NCBI RefSeq assembly: GCF_029839275.1
Contig: NZ_JAOCAH010000013.1
Location: forward strand, 62,001 to 126,000
Source of the DNA: Pseudomonas sp. GD03944
Lineage (GTDB): Bacteria; Pseudomonadota; Gammaproteobacteria; Pseudomonadales; Pseudomonadaceae
DNA length: 64,000 bases
Direction: 5' to 3'
The translations under genes and the position numbers were made by a program. Of the stretch, positions 1 through 8,123 are shown in pieces. Each line of letters opens with the position of its first letter. The stretch's first letter is position 1. The notes under the pieces were generated by a model, which saw only the letters and a list, made by a program, of their open reading frames with translations, did not search any database and was not told where the DNA came from.

Positions 1-646
1 CCCGGGCGCGAGCCTCGGCGCGGCGCACCTGGTCGGCGCTGAAGCCCTGGCGCGACACCAGGTCGGCGGCCTGGTCCCACTGGTCGTTGTAGAACAGCAG
101 GGTCAGCAGGTTGAGGGCCGACAGGCTGCTGTCCTGGTCCAGCTCCAGGGCTGTGAGAAATTCGAAGCGCGCGTCGTCGGCACGGCCCTGGCGCAGGTAG
201 ACCACGCCCAGGTCGTTGCGCATCCGGGCGTCGGTGGGCTCCATGCGTGCCGCCCGCTCCAGGCGCTCCAGGGCCTCGGCCTCGGCGCCACGGGCCAGGG
301 CCAGTTGCCCCAGGCCATGCTCGCCGGCTGCCGCCAGGCAGGTGCCGATCAGACTCTGGTATTCGGCGCGGGCTTCCTCGCGACCCAGGCTGCGCAGCAC
401 CCGGGCCTTGCGCAGGCGCACCTGGGGCGAGTCGGAAGACAGTTTCTGCAAGTGCGCCAGGGCCGCGTGCAGGCGCCCGTCGCTGGCCATTTCCTGGGCC
501 AGGCTCAGGGCCAGGTCCTGCTCCTGGCTCGCCTCGGCCTGACAGCTCACCGCCGACTGGTTGCGCGTGAACCAGTCCGGCGCCCCGGACTGCCCGGCAC
601 AACCGGCCAGCACGAAGCCTGCCACCACCACCGCCAGTGCTTTCAT
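1..646 (-). CDS. tadD: TadD-like TPR lipoprotein of the Tad pilus (partial, 3' end outside window)
   Basis: Likely the pilotin-like assembly lipoprotein of the Tad/Flp secretion machine. The ATG at 646 opens a lipoprotein signal ending LAGC, so the mature protein would be anchored at Cys after about 16 residues. The rest is tetratricopeptide-like: alternating helices rich in Ala, Leu and Arg, with typical phrases such as NDLGVVYLRQGR and ALNLLTLLFYNDQW. It is the last tad gene visible, overlapping the tadC stop by four bases, so it is translationally coupled to it. The frame stays open to the left edge, leaving 215 codons in view; the C-terminus is missing. The family is clear from context plus TPR content; the exact repeat count was not worked out. 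Confidence 0.85.
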   Translation of the reverse strand, partial: MKALAVVVAGFVLAGCAGQSGAPDWFTRNQSAVSCQAEASQEQDLALSLAQEMASDGRLHAALAHLQKLSSDSPQVRLRKARVLRSLGREEARAEYQSLIGTCLAAAGEHGLGQLALARGAEAEALERLERAARMEPTDARMRNDLGVVYLRQGRADDARFEFLTALELDQDSSLSALNLLTLLFYNDQWDQAADLVSRQGFSADQVRRAEARAR

Positions 647-1539
647 CCCATTCCCCCCAGGGCCCGGCCGATGGCGCCAAGCCCCGGTCCGGCCAGCACG
701 ATCAATAACGCGGGAAAGAGGAAGACCATCATCACCACGGCCATCTTTCCCGAGAGTTTCGAAATGTATTCCTGCAGCTGGGTCAGCCGCCGGTCGTCGA
801 GCAGCTTCTTCAGGGCCAGCAGCGAGTTCATCGCACCGCCGCCCTGGCGAATCAGTTGCTGCAAAATGGCCAGGCAGTCGGTGAGTTCGTCCACGTCCAG
901 CAGGATGCTCAGCTGGCGCAGCTCCTCGCCCAGCTCCAGGCCGGAATCGACGTGGCGCAGCACGGTGTCGAGTTCCTTGCTCAGCACCGGCATCAGCTCC
1001 CGGCCCTCGGCACTCAGGACGCGCAGGGCCTGCTCCACGGTCAGCCCCGCATCGAACAGGATGCGCAGCAGCGGAATGAAGGTGGACACCTCGGCCTTGA
1101 GGTTGCGCTGGCGCTGCGTCGCCACCCAGGCCAGCGCCCGCTTGGGCAACAGGTAACCGGTGCCGAACGCCAGCAGCGGCATGACCCAGGGATGCCGGGG
1201 CGGCTCGCTGAACATCGATTGCACGGTGAACGCCACCGCCACCAGCACCACCGGCAGCAGCACCTGGCTGGCGAGGAACCACGCCCGCTCGATGGGGCGC
1301 CGCCAGCCCATGCGGTTGAGCAGCGACAGCGTTTCGCTGTCCAGGTGCAGCAGGCGCCGGCTCCAGCCGCTCTCGGCGAAACGCTGCCAGTGCACCTCGC
1401 TCCAGTGTTCCTCGGCCGCCTGCTGGCCGAACAGCCGGCGGGTGACCTGGACCTTGCGCCGCTGCCCGCGCAGCAGCTCGAGCACCAGCAACGCCAGCGC
1501 GCCCAGGACCAGGGCGAAGGCAATCAGCAGCCAGCCCAT
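643..1539 (-). CDS. tadC: Tad inner-membrane platform protein TadC
   Basis: Type II/IV secretion F-domain membrane protein, 298 aa, thought to form the inner-membrane platform with TadB on which the CpaF ATPase acts. The protein starts MGWLLIAFALVLGALALLVL (first membrane helix), has a second hydrophobic stretch near residues 90-135, the cytoplasmic F domain (LRILFDAGLTVEQALRVLS, about residues 175-195) and a C-terminal helix MAVVMMVFLFPALLIVLAGP. The ATG at 1539 is preferred over upstream in-frame codons because it begins directly at the membrane segment and lies two bases after the tadB stop. It overlaps tadD. Size and order are standard for the family. Confidence 0.93.
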   Translation of the reverse strand: MGWLLIAFALVLGALALLVLELLRGQRRKVQVTRRLFGQQAAEEHWSEVHWQRFAESGWSRRLLHLDSETLSLLNRMGWRRPIERAWFLASQVLLPVVLVAVAFTVQSMFSEPPRHPWVMPLLAFGTGYLLPKRALAWVATQRQRNLKAEVSTFIPLLRILFDAGLTVEQALRVLSAEGRELMPVLSKELDTVLRHVDSGLELGEELRQLSILLDVDELTDCLAILQQLIRQGGGAMNSLLALKKLLDDRRLTQLQEYISKLSGKMAVVMMVFLFPALLIVLAGPGLGAIGRALGGMG

Positions 1540-1541
1540 GG

Positions 1542-2423
1542 CTACACGCTCCTCAGCATGCGCCACAGCGCGAGGCAGCCCACGGCCTGCATGGCGAAGG
1601 CGCCGATCAGCATCTTCTGTCCGCCGCTGTCCTGCCACATGCTCATCAGGTAGTCCGGGTTGGTGCCCAGGATGTAGCCCGCCATCAGCAACGGCAGCAG
1701 CGCCAGCACCACGGCGGTCAGGCGCGTCTCACCGGTCATGGCCCGCAGCTGCCGGGCGATCTGCTCGCGCTCGTGGATCACCTTGATCAGGTTGCCGAGC
1801 AGGTCGCTGGCACTGCCGCCGTAGCGGTAGTTGACCCGCACGCCGATGGCCAGGATGCGCAGTTCTTCCTGCTCGTAGAGGTCGGCGGTGTCCTGCAAGG
1901 CGTCCGGCAGGCTGACCCCCAGTTGCACGCTGCGCTGCACCCGCCCCAGGGCGCTGCACAGGGGTTCGGGCGAGGCGCCGATGGCGTTGACCACCGCATC
2001 GCCCAGGGTGCGTCCGGTCTGCAGGCTGCGCACCACCTGGTCGAGCATCTGCGGCAACTGCTGCACCATGCGCCCGACCCGCTTGCGGTAACGCCAGGCG
2101 AGAAACAGCCGCAGCGCCAGCGGCGGCAGCACCAGCATCAGCAGCAGGCCGGCCCAGCCCCCCAGCGCCAGCCCGAAAAAGATCCCCAGGCCCCAGACGC
2201 TGAGCAGCATGCCCATGCGTTCGCGCATCGCGCCCAGGCCAGCGCGCAGGAAGGTGCGCTCCACCGCCGCCATGCGTTTGGAACTGACTTCGTCCAGCTG
2301 CGGCCTGCCCAGGCGGTCCAGCACCTGCTCGGCCCGGGCCTGGCGCCAGCTGCGACGCATGATGACCATGGCCATGCCGAGCATGCCGATGCAGATCAGC
2401 CCCAGCAGCAGCGAGGCGCTCAT
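1542..2423 (-). CDS. tadB: Tad inner-membrane platform protein TadB
   Basis: Partner of TadC in the Tad pilus platform, 293 aa. N-terminal helix (LLLGLICIGMLGMAMVIM), a central membrane pair around residues 75-110, the T2SSF domain (LPQMLDQVVRSLQTGRTLGD, about residues 125-145; then YRYGGSASDLLGNL) and a C-terminal membrane pair. The start ATG at 2423 overlaps the cpaF stop as ATGA, so the two are translationally coupled. It follows the usual operon order ATPase-TadB-TadC. Nothing looks damaged. Confidence 0.93.
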   Translation of the reverse strand: MSASLLLGLICIGMLGMAMVIMRRSWRQARAEQVLDRLGRPQLDEVSSKRMAAVERTFLRAGLGAMRERMGMLLSVWGLGIFFGLALGGWAGLLLMLVLPPLALRLFLAWRYRKRVGRMVQQLPQMLDQVVRSLQTGRTLGDAVVNAIGASPEPLCSALGRVQRSVQLGVSLPDALQDTADLYEQEELRILAIGVRVNYRYGGSASDLLGNLIKVIHEREQIARQLRAMTGETRLTAVVLALLPLLMAGYILGTNPDYLMSMWQDSGGQKMLIGAFAMQAVGCLALWRMLRSV

Positions 2424-3691
2424 CGCCGGGCATCCTGGCTGTGACGCAGCTTGTCGCCGGCCGGGTTGATCGCCTCGCGAACGAAATCGCCGCTCACCCG
2501 GTCCAGGCGGAACAGGGTGTTGGTGACATAGGCGTCGTCGCGCACGCCGACCAGCTCCACCACCTCGCTGACACAACGGCGGCCGCTGGGCAGGCGGGTC
2601 AGCTGGATCACCACGTCCAGCGAGGCGGCCACCATCTGCCGCAGGGTGCGCTCCGCCACCTGCCGGCCACTGAGGCCGACCAAGGTCTCCAGGCGCAGCA
2701 GCGCGTCCTGGGCACTGTTGGCGTGCACGGTGCTCATCGAGCCGTCGTGGCCGGTGTTCATCGCCTGCAGCACGTCGAGCACTTCGACGCCGCGAATCTC
2801 GCCGAGGATGATGCGGTCCGGGCGCATGCGCAGGGCGTTGCGGATCAGGTCGCTGGCGGCCACCTGGCCATGGCCCTCGGCATTCGGCGGCCGGGTTTCC
2901 AGGCGCACCACGTGGGGGTGGCCGAGCTGCAGCTCGGCGGTGTCTTCGATGGTGACGATGCGCTCCTGGCGGTCGATCAGCAGGCTCATCACGTTGAGAA
3001 AGGTGGTCTTGCCGGTGCCCGTCCCGCCGCTGACCAGGATGTTGCAGCTGCGCGACACCGCCAGCTGGATGAACTGCAGCATCGCCTCGTTGAGCGTCTG
3101 GTAGGCCAGCAGGTCGGCGCTCTGCAGCAGGTCCTTGCGGAACTTGCGCACCGAGATGCACGGCCCGTCCAGGGCGATCGGCGGGATGATGGCGTTGATC
3201 CGGCTGCCGTCGGGCATGCGCGCATCGACCATCGGCGAGGATTCGTCCAGGCGCCGGCCAAGGGGCGCCAGGATGCGCTGGATGACCCGCTGCACGTGCT
3301 GGTTGTCGATGAAACGCAGGTCGCTCTGGTGCAGCACGCCCTCGCGCTCGATGAACACGTGGTCCGGGCCGTTGACCAGGATCTCGGTCACCGACGAGTC
3401 GCGCAGGAGGATTTCCAGGGGGCCGAACCCGGTGAGTTCGTCCACCAGTTCTTCGGACAGCCGCTCCACTTCATAGCGCGACACCGCCAGGCGGTGGCGG
3501 TTGACGTACTCCACCACCCGGTCGGTGACGAACTGCGCCACCGCCGCCCGGCTGCCCTCCAAGACATTGACGCCTTCGTTGTCGATGGCATCGATGATGA
3601 ACCGGTGCAGTTGCAGCTTGAGCGCCTGCCCGTCGCCGGCACCAAAGGCCTGGTAGCGGGCGGCCCCGCCAAACAGCGATTCACTTTTCAT
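2420..3691 (-). CDS. cpaF: Tad pilus assembly/secretion ATPase CpaF (TadA)
   Basis: Cytoplasmic hexameric ATPase of the VirB11/GspE superfamily that powers Flp pilus assembly, 423 aa. Visible motifs: Walker A GGTGTGKTTF about residue 225, Asp box/Walker B region DRIILGEIRG (about 295) and the His box MSTVHANSAQDALLRLE (about 320). The N-terminal domain carries the family phrase ELTGFGPLEILLRD. The ATG at 3691 begins MKSESLFGG; earlier in-frame codons lie within cpaE. It overlaps cpaE by 11 bases and tadB by four, so the run is one tightly packed transcript. Confidence 0.96.
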   Translation of the reverse strand: MKSESLFGGAARYQAFGAGDGQALKLQLHRFIIDAIDNEGVNVLEGSRAAVAQFVTDRVVEYVNRHRLAVSRYEVERLSEELVDELTGFGPLEILLRDSSVTEILVNGPDHVFIEREGVLHQSDLRFIDNQHVQRVIQRILAPLGRRLDESSPMVDARMPDGSRINAIIPPIALDGPCISVRKFRKDLLQSADLLAYQTLNEAMLQFIQLAVSRSCNILVSGGTGTGKTTFLNVMSLLIDRQERIVTIEDTAELQLGHPHVVRLETRPPNAEGHGQVAASDLIRNALRMRPDRIILGEIRGVEVLDVLQAMNTGHDGSMSTVHANSAQDALLRLETLVGLSGRQVAERTLRQMVAASLDVVIQLTRLPSGRRCVSEVVELVGVRDDAYVTNTLFRLDRVSGDFVREAINPAGDKLRHSQDARR

Positions 3692-4871
3692 CGGCAGACC
3701 ACCACAGTCGTTGCCAGCGCCGTGGCGCGGCACGTTCCTTGTCCAGCAGGCGCGAACCGAGGCTCTTGAGTTGCTGGCTCAGGCGCTCGCGGGGGGCGAT
3801 TTCGAACAGGCTGCGGCCCAGGTTGCGCGCCGTCATGCGCTGCTCGGGGGCGAAGGGCAGCACCTCCAGGATCGGCAGGTCGAAGGAGCGACCCAGCGAG
3901 TCGCTGTCCGGTGCCACCTTGCGCATGTAGCGGTCCACCAGCAGCGCCGCGTGCTGCAGCTTGACCCCGCTGCTGCGCCAGCGCCCGAGCAGCTCCAGGT
4001 TGCGCTGGCAGCTCGGCACGCTCTGGTCGGTGTACCAGACCAGTTGTTCGACGTTGCTCACCAGCAGGCGCAGGGCGTCACTGTCCGGCTGGCCCGCCAG
4101 GTTGACCACGATGTGCTTGAAGTGATGGCGCATAGCGCCGAGCAACAGGTACAGCTCGGCGGCGCTGGACTGCTCCAGCGGGGCGTCCTTGTTCGACAGC
4201 GCCAGCACCCGCAGGCCGTTGGGCGCACGGCAGAACGCGCTGTCGATCAGGCTGGCGTCCAGGCGCCGCAGGTTGCGCAGGGCATCGCCGAAGTTGAACG
4301 GGGCATCCAGGCCCAGGCAGGCCAGGCCGTCGCCCTGGGGCAGGCCGAGGTCCAGCAGCAGCGTACGGTGGCCCACGTGCTCGCTGATCAGTGCCAGATG
4401 GCTGGCGATCAGGCCCACGTCACCGTCCTGCTGACGGCAGAACAGCGCAGTGAGCTTGCTCACCTGCAGCGACGGCGCGATGTGCGGCATGCGCTTGCTC
4501 AGGTGGCGCACCAGGCCGGTCACCTCGCTGGTGCGGGCGCCGTAGGCAATGAAGTCCCGGGCCCCGGCGCGCATCGCACTGAGCACCAGCTGGTTGTCGA
4601 GGCCATCGCCCAGGGCGACCACGGCCATCATCGGCTTGGCTTCGAGCACGCCCTCGATCAGCGAGCTCTGGGTCATCAGGTTGTCGCGATCGAGGCCGAC
4701 GAACAGCAGGCCGGCGCCGGTCACGTCGGCCAGGGCGATCAGTTCGTCCAGCCCGCCGCGGCCGGCATTCAGTACCTGGCCCAGGGAGCTCAGCGAGGTC
4801 TGCAGCCACTCCAGGTCGGCGTTATTGCGGGTTAGCGCCAGGAAGGTCTGACTGGTCACGGGTACGGTCAT
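3681..4871 (-). CDS. cpaE: Tad localisation protein CpaE/TadZ with degenerate ParA-like domain
   Basis: Likely polar hub that positions the Tad machine, 396 aa. Family layout: N-terminal receiver-like domain (about 1-130; AGLLFVGLDRDN, MRAGARDFIAY) followed by an atypical ParA/MinD-like domain. The P-loop position reads CRQQDGDVGLIASHLA and lacks the canonical KGGxGKT, as in many TadZ proteins, so nucleotide hydrolysis is doubtful; a LLLDLGLPQGDG stretch corresponds to the following ParA strand. The start ATG at 4871 overlaps the cpaC stop by four bases. Assignment is strong from domain layout and position; activity is inference. Confidence 0.88.
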   Translation of the reverse strand: MTVPVTSQTFLALTRNNADLEWLQTSLSSLGQVLNAGRGGLDELIALADVTGAGLLFVGLDRDNLMTQSSLIEGVLEAKPMMAVVALGDGLDNQLVLSAMRAGARDFIAYGARTSEVTGLVRHLSKRMPHIAPSLQVSKLTALFCRQQDGDVGLIASHLALISEHVGHRTLLLDLGLPQGDGLACLGLDAPFNFGDALRNLRRLDASLIDSAFCRAPNGLRVLALSNKDAPLEQSSAAELYLLLGAMRHHFKHIVVNLAGQPDSDALRLLVSNVEQLVWYTDQSVPSCQRNLELLGRWRSSGVKLQHAALLVDRYMRKVAPDSDSLGRSFDLPILEVLPFAPEQRMTARNLGRSLFEIAPRERLSQQLKSLGSRLLDKERAAPRRWQRLWWSADEK

Positions 4872-6082
4872 TGGGACAACCCCTGCGGCTGCTCGAACGA
4901 GCCGTCCTCCATGAAGTACATGCGCGAGAAGCTCGGGTCGTAGCGGCGCAGCGACTCGCCCGGCAATTCCGGCAGGCGTGCATTGGCCGCCATCGGCTGG
5001 ACCAGCCGCGGGGTGACGATCATCAGCAGTTCGCGGTCTTCGCGCTCGATCCGCGAGGAGCGGAAGAACGCGCCCAGTACCGGGATGTCACCCAGGCCGG
5101 GGAATTTATCCACCGCGGCCACGTTGCTGCTGCTGATCAGGCCGCTGATCACGAAGCTCTCGCCATCGGCCAGGGAAATGCTGGTATCGGTGCGTCGCAC
5201 GTTCAGCGCCGGCACCCGGGTGCCGGCGACCTGGATACCGGCACTGAAGTCCAGCTCGCTCACTTCCGGGGCGACCTTCAGGCTGATGCGGTCGCGCCCG
5301 ACGATGGTCGGGGTGAGGGTCAGGCGCACGCCGAACTCCTTGTATTCGATGCTGACGTTGTCGCTGCCGGAACTGGGCACCGGCACCGGGAATTCACCCC
5401 CGGCCAGGAAGGTCGCGCTCTGCCCGCTGAGGGCCACCAGGCTGGGGCGCGCCAGGGTGTAGGCGAAGCCGTTGTTCTCCAGCACGTTGAGAAAGCCCAG
5501 CACCTTGCTGCTGCCCCCGCCCCAGATGATGTTGAAGCCGGTGCCCGAGGTGCCGAACTCGCCTTCGACGCCACCGTCGGCGCCCACGCTGATGCCACCC
5601 AGGCTGCCCGGCGCGCCGAACACGAACAGGTTCGAACCCTGGCGCACCAGCGAGGTACTGGCCTGCTTGAGCTTGCCCCGGCTGACTTCGACGAATCGGA
5701 TATCGGTCTGCACCTGGCTGGGCAGCAGCGGCTCCGTCGGCTCTGCCCCCACCAGGGCGCTGGTGGCCGGGCCCTGCACGTAGACCATGCTGCGCCGCGG
5801 TTCGGCGCTGCAGGCGGTCCAGACCATCAGGCTGGTGGCGCCGGCCTGGTTGCCCAGCAGCAGGAACGCTTCCTCGCCGTTGAGGCGCACGTCGGCGACG
5901 GCCGGATCACCCACGGCCAGACGCTGGATCGCCACCGGGTAGCGCAGCTCCTGCTGCTGGCCCTGGCCGATTTCCAGCACGCTCTGCGGCAGGGGAAGAT
6001 CGGCACAGCCGGCCGGAGCCGCGTGCGCCGTTGCAACGACCAGATAACCTGCCAACAGCCCGACGGTGGTGGTGACCTTCAT
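4868..6082 (-). CDS. cpaC: Tad outer-membrane secretin CpaC/RcpA
   Basis: Outer-membrane ring for the Flp pilus, 404 aa. Sec signal peptide VTTTVGLLAGYLVVATAHAA, then the N-terminal BON-like/pilus-lipoprotein region (LLLGNQAGATSLMVW) and a C-terminal secretin domain with VRLTLTPTIVGRDRISLKV, SLADGESFVISGLI and FPGLGDIPVLGAFFRS, the standard closing motifs. The ATG at 6082 is chosen because it heads the signal peptide and has AGGA about eight bases upstream; a TTG at 6106 that overlaps the cpaB stop is possible but would put a charged extension before the signal. Confidence 0.93.
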   Translation of the reverse strand: MKVTTTVGLLAGYLVVATAHAAPAGCADLPLPQSVLEIGQGQQQELRYPVAIQRLAVGDPAVADVRLNGEEAFLLLGNQAGATSLMVWTACSAEPRRSMVYVQGPATSALVGAEPTEPLLPSQVQTDIRFVEVSRGKLKQASTSLVRQGSNLFVFGAPGSLGGISVGADGGVEGEFGTSGTGFNIIWGGGSSKVLGFLNVLENNGFAYTLARPSLVALSGQSATFLAGGEFPVPVPSSGSDNVSIEYKEFGVRLTLTPTIVGRDRISLKVAPEVSELDFSAGIQVAGTRVPALNVRRTDTSISLADGESFVISGLISSSNVAAVDKFPGLGDIPVLGAFFRSSRIEREDRELLMIVTPRLVQPMAANARLPELPGESLRRYDPSFSRMYFMEDGSFEQPQGLSQ

Positions 6083-6102
6083 CCGTGGATTCCTGAGCCT
6101 GT

Positions 6103-7008
6103 TCAAGGGGTTTCAAGGGTGCTGGTGTTACCGCGCACGACTTCGACCTGGGGGCCACGCCGTGTGCCGGTGGAGGGGGCGACAGGGGCCGGCGCGGCGG
6201 CGGAGCGGCCTCCCAGTTGATCGAGCCGCAGCAGGTTGCGGGTGCGCTCATCGAGGCGCACCTGCTCATGCCCCGGGGCCAGGCGCTGGGCGTACTCCTC
6301 GCTGCTGCGCACCGCCAGGCGCAGGGAGCCGGCCTGGCTGGCCAGCATCAGCCGGGTGACCCAGTCTTCGGGCACCGCCAGCACCACGCTGCGCACCGAA
6401 GAGCGGCGCTCGCCCTCCGGCTCGGCGGCACTGGCCACGGCCTTGCCTTCGCGGTCCGGGCCGAGCTGCTCGCCAAAGCTCAACAGGCGCAGCGCCGGCG
6501 CCACCACCTGGGCGCTCTGGGACTGCCCGGCGCCGTCTTCGCGCATATAAAGCAGCACGTCGACGTAGTCACCGGGGGTCAGGTGGCCGCCGCTGCCGAT
6601 GATCTCGTCCACGGCGATCGCCACCGCCCGCTCTGACGGCTCGATCATCTGCGCCAGGGGCCCGCCTGCGGCGAAGCTGCCTTCGCTCAGCCAGCTGCCG
6701 CCAGCCACCGGGTTCCAGGGGGTGCGCCCGACCACGTCCTCGACCTTGGCGAAGCTGCCAGCCGGCGCGGCGCGCAGGTGTTCGATCGCCAGGTCCTCGG
6801 CGGCGACCGGCTTGAAGGGCTCCAGCGTACGCACCGCCACCACCACCGGGACCCGGGGGTTCCCTGCGGTGTCGGCAGTGGCGGTCATGCCATCGGCAGG
6901 AAGGGATTCGGGGGGCGATTGGCGGCTCAACACGATGCCCCAATACCCGGCAAAGAGGGCGCCCAGTACCAGCAATCCTGCCAACGCCATGGTGATCCGG
7001 CTGTCCAT
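6103..7008 (-). CDS. cpaB: Tad pilus assembly protein CpaB/RcpC
   Basis: First gene of the minus-strand tad operon, 301 aa. One N-terminal membrane anchor (ITMALAGLLVLGALFAGYWG) leads into an SAF-type domain (VAVRTLEPFKPVAAEDLAIE, then LTPGDYVDVLL and a RcpC/CpaB domain with VVLAVPEDWVTRLMLASQAG). RcpC proteins are periplasmic and work with the secretin; some may bind peptidoglycan through the SAF part. The Pro/Gly-rich tail is usual. It is transcribed away from flp, with the promoters of both units expected in 7009-7326. Confidence 0.92.
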   Translation of the reverse strand: MDSRITMALAGLLVLGALFAGYWGIVLSRQSPPESLPADGMTATADTAGNPRVPVVVAVRTLEPFKPVAAEDLAIEHLRAAPAGSFAKVEDVVGRTPWNPVAGGSWLSEGSFAAGGPLAQMIEPSERAVAIAVDEIIGSGGHLTPGDYVDVLLYMREDGAGQSQSAQVVAPALRLLSFGEQLGPDREGKAVASAAEPEGERRSSVRSVVLAVPEDWVTRLMLASQAGSLRLAVRSSEEYAQRLAPGHEQVRLDERTRNLLRLDQLGGRSAAAPAPVAPSTGTRRGPQVEVVRGNTSTLETP

Positions 7009-7326
7009 CGCCTACTCCTCGTTGAAACTGACCAGGACGGTTCGGTGTATCCCCACCGCTATCAAATCGGTGCTCCCTGCCATGTCGGGAAAGTTGATAT
7101 AGAGGCGTTGCACAAACTTTCGCAGTGATCGCCCGACACTTAAAACCTAGAGCACGGGTCAGGAAACTTCAAAAAACTTTATTAATTAAAACAGTTATGA
7201 CCGCCTCGTTAATGTTCCTCTGATAACGGTTATAACTTTGTGATTAATCCCTTCTTACAGTTGCGCACCGGGTGGGGGTAAACAAGGATCAAGTTGTGCC
7301 TAAACCCACTACGCAAGGAGCGACTT
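7009..7326. promoter_or_regulatory. Divergent control region between cpaB operon and flp
   Basis: 318 bases with no gene. The part from about 7140 to 7260 is markedly AT-rich against its surroundings and holds an element reading GGTTATAACTTT, three bases, ATTAATC at 7228-7249, oriented toward flp; its core GTTATAAC is a perfect palindrome. The same element lies upstream of the collagen-like gene (11599-11620). An AAGGAG ribosome-binding site at 7315-7320 fixes the flp start. I cannot place -10/-35 boxes with confidence. Confidence 0.6.
7228..7249 (+). promoter_or_regulatory. Putative activator site shared by flp and the collagen-like gene
   Basis: GGTTATAACTTT-GTG-ATTAATC lies 77 bases before the flp start. 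The copy before the collagen-like gene has AGT as the three central bases but is otherwise identical and in the same orientation relative to its gene. In P. aeruginosa, Tad pili and a large adhesin are co-controlled by PprB (established); whether a PprB-like regulator binds here is inference, and no such regulator lies in the window. Confidence 0.55.
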
Positions 7327-7527
7327 ATGTCCCTGAAGTCCTTATTCGAGCGCAGCAAACAATTCATTCAGGACGAAGCCGGCGCCTCCGGTATCGAATA
7401 CGCCATCGTCGCGGCCATGGTCGCTGTCGTACTCGCCGCCTTCATGACCCCGTTGGGCGATGCCGTGGTCGGGGTGTTCTCCGATATCTGCGTGGCGCTC
7501 GGCGGTACCGGTTGCCCAACGCCCTGA
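7327..7527 (+). CDS. flp: Flp-type class IVb pilin
   Basis: Major subunit of the Tad pilus, 66 aa. The prepilin has a short charged leader ending Gly, then ASGIEYAIVAAMVAVVL: this matches the Flp processing pattern G/XXXXEY with a long hydrophobic helix after it, so the FppA-type prepilin peptidase (not in the window) should cut after the Gly at about residue 18. Two Cys near the C-terminus (DICVALGGTGC) could form a disulfide. The ATG at 7327 has AAGGAG six bases upstream. It stands alone, divergent from the assembly operon, as is common in Pseudomonas. Confidence 0.95.
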   Translation: MSLKSLFERSKQFIQDEAGASGIEYAIVAAMVAVVLAAFMTPLGDAVVGVFSDICVALGGTGCPTP

Positions 7528-7597
7528 CCCAACCCACGCGAACCACAGGATCGACCATTCCCCATTCGGGTTAATGTTAGGGATGACAGGAGTCGCT

Positions 7598-8008
7598 ATG
7601 AGCTCAGTTGCCCAGCGTCGTCCGACGCTGTTGCTGGTCGATGACGAGGAGGACATTCTTCTCGAGCTGGCAGAAATGCTGGAAAGCGAAGGATTCCCCT
7701 GCCACACCGCCACCTCGGTCAGCCTGGCGCTGGCCTGCCTGCAGCAGCACCCGAACGTCGCCTTGGTGATGACCGACCTGCGCATGCCGGAGGAAAGCGG
7801 GCTGCGCCTGGTGCAGCGCCTGCGTGAGCAGCCGCAGCACCGCGAACTGCCGATCATCGTTACCTCCGGCCATGCCGACATGGAAGACGTGATCGACGTG
7901 CTGCGCCTGCATGTCACCGACTTCTTCCGCAAACCCATCTACCACGAACGCCTGCTGGAAACCCTGGACAAGCTGTTCCCTCGCCCCACCGCGACATTCG
8001 CGCAGTAA
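7598..8008 (+). CDS. Receiver-only response regulator next to the Tad locus
   Basis: 136 aa consisting of one CheY-like receiver domain with no output domain. Acidic pair LLLVDDEEDIL, phosphoacceptor Asp in MTDLRMPEESG, conserved Thr/Ser in IIVTSGHADM and Lys in FFRKPIYHE are all present, so it should be phosphorylatable. ACAGGAG seven bases ahead of the ATG at 7598 supports this start. It is 70 bases after flp on the same strand, so it may be co-transcribed and tune pilus production or act as a phosphate sink. No cognate kinase is adjacent. Confidence 0.85.
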   Translation: MSSVAQRRPTLLLVDDEEDILLELAEMLESEGFPCHTATSVSLALACLQQHPNVALVMTDLRMPEESGLRLVQRLREQPQHRELPIIVTSGHADMEDVIDVLRLHVTDFFRKPIYHERLLETLDKLFPRPTATFAQ

Positions 8009-8078
8009 TCCTTCCCCCCAATGAATGCCCGGGCCATGGCCTGGGCACAGGTGTGCCTGCGGCATGGGCTGACTGAGC

Positions 8079-8113
8079 AAAAAAACGCCCCGGCGACCGA
8101 CGCCGCCGGGGCG
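8079..8113 (-). terminator. Rho-independent terminator of the TpsB-type gene
   Basis: Read on the minus strand: a perfect ten-pair stem (8104-8113 with 8086-8095, CGCCCCGGCG arms) followed by a run of seven U. It sits directly after the stop of the transporter gene at 8124 and faces the regulator gene coming from the other side; the plus strand lacks a T run, so it mainly serves the minus-strand gene. Confidence 0.88.
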
Positions 8114-8123
8114 TGTGCAGGGC

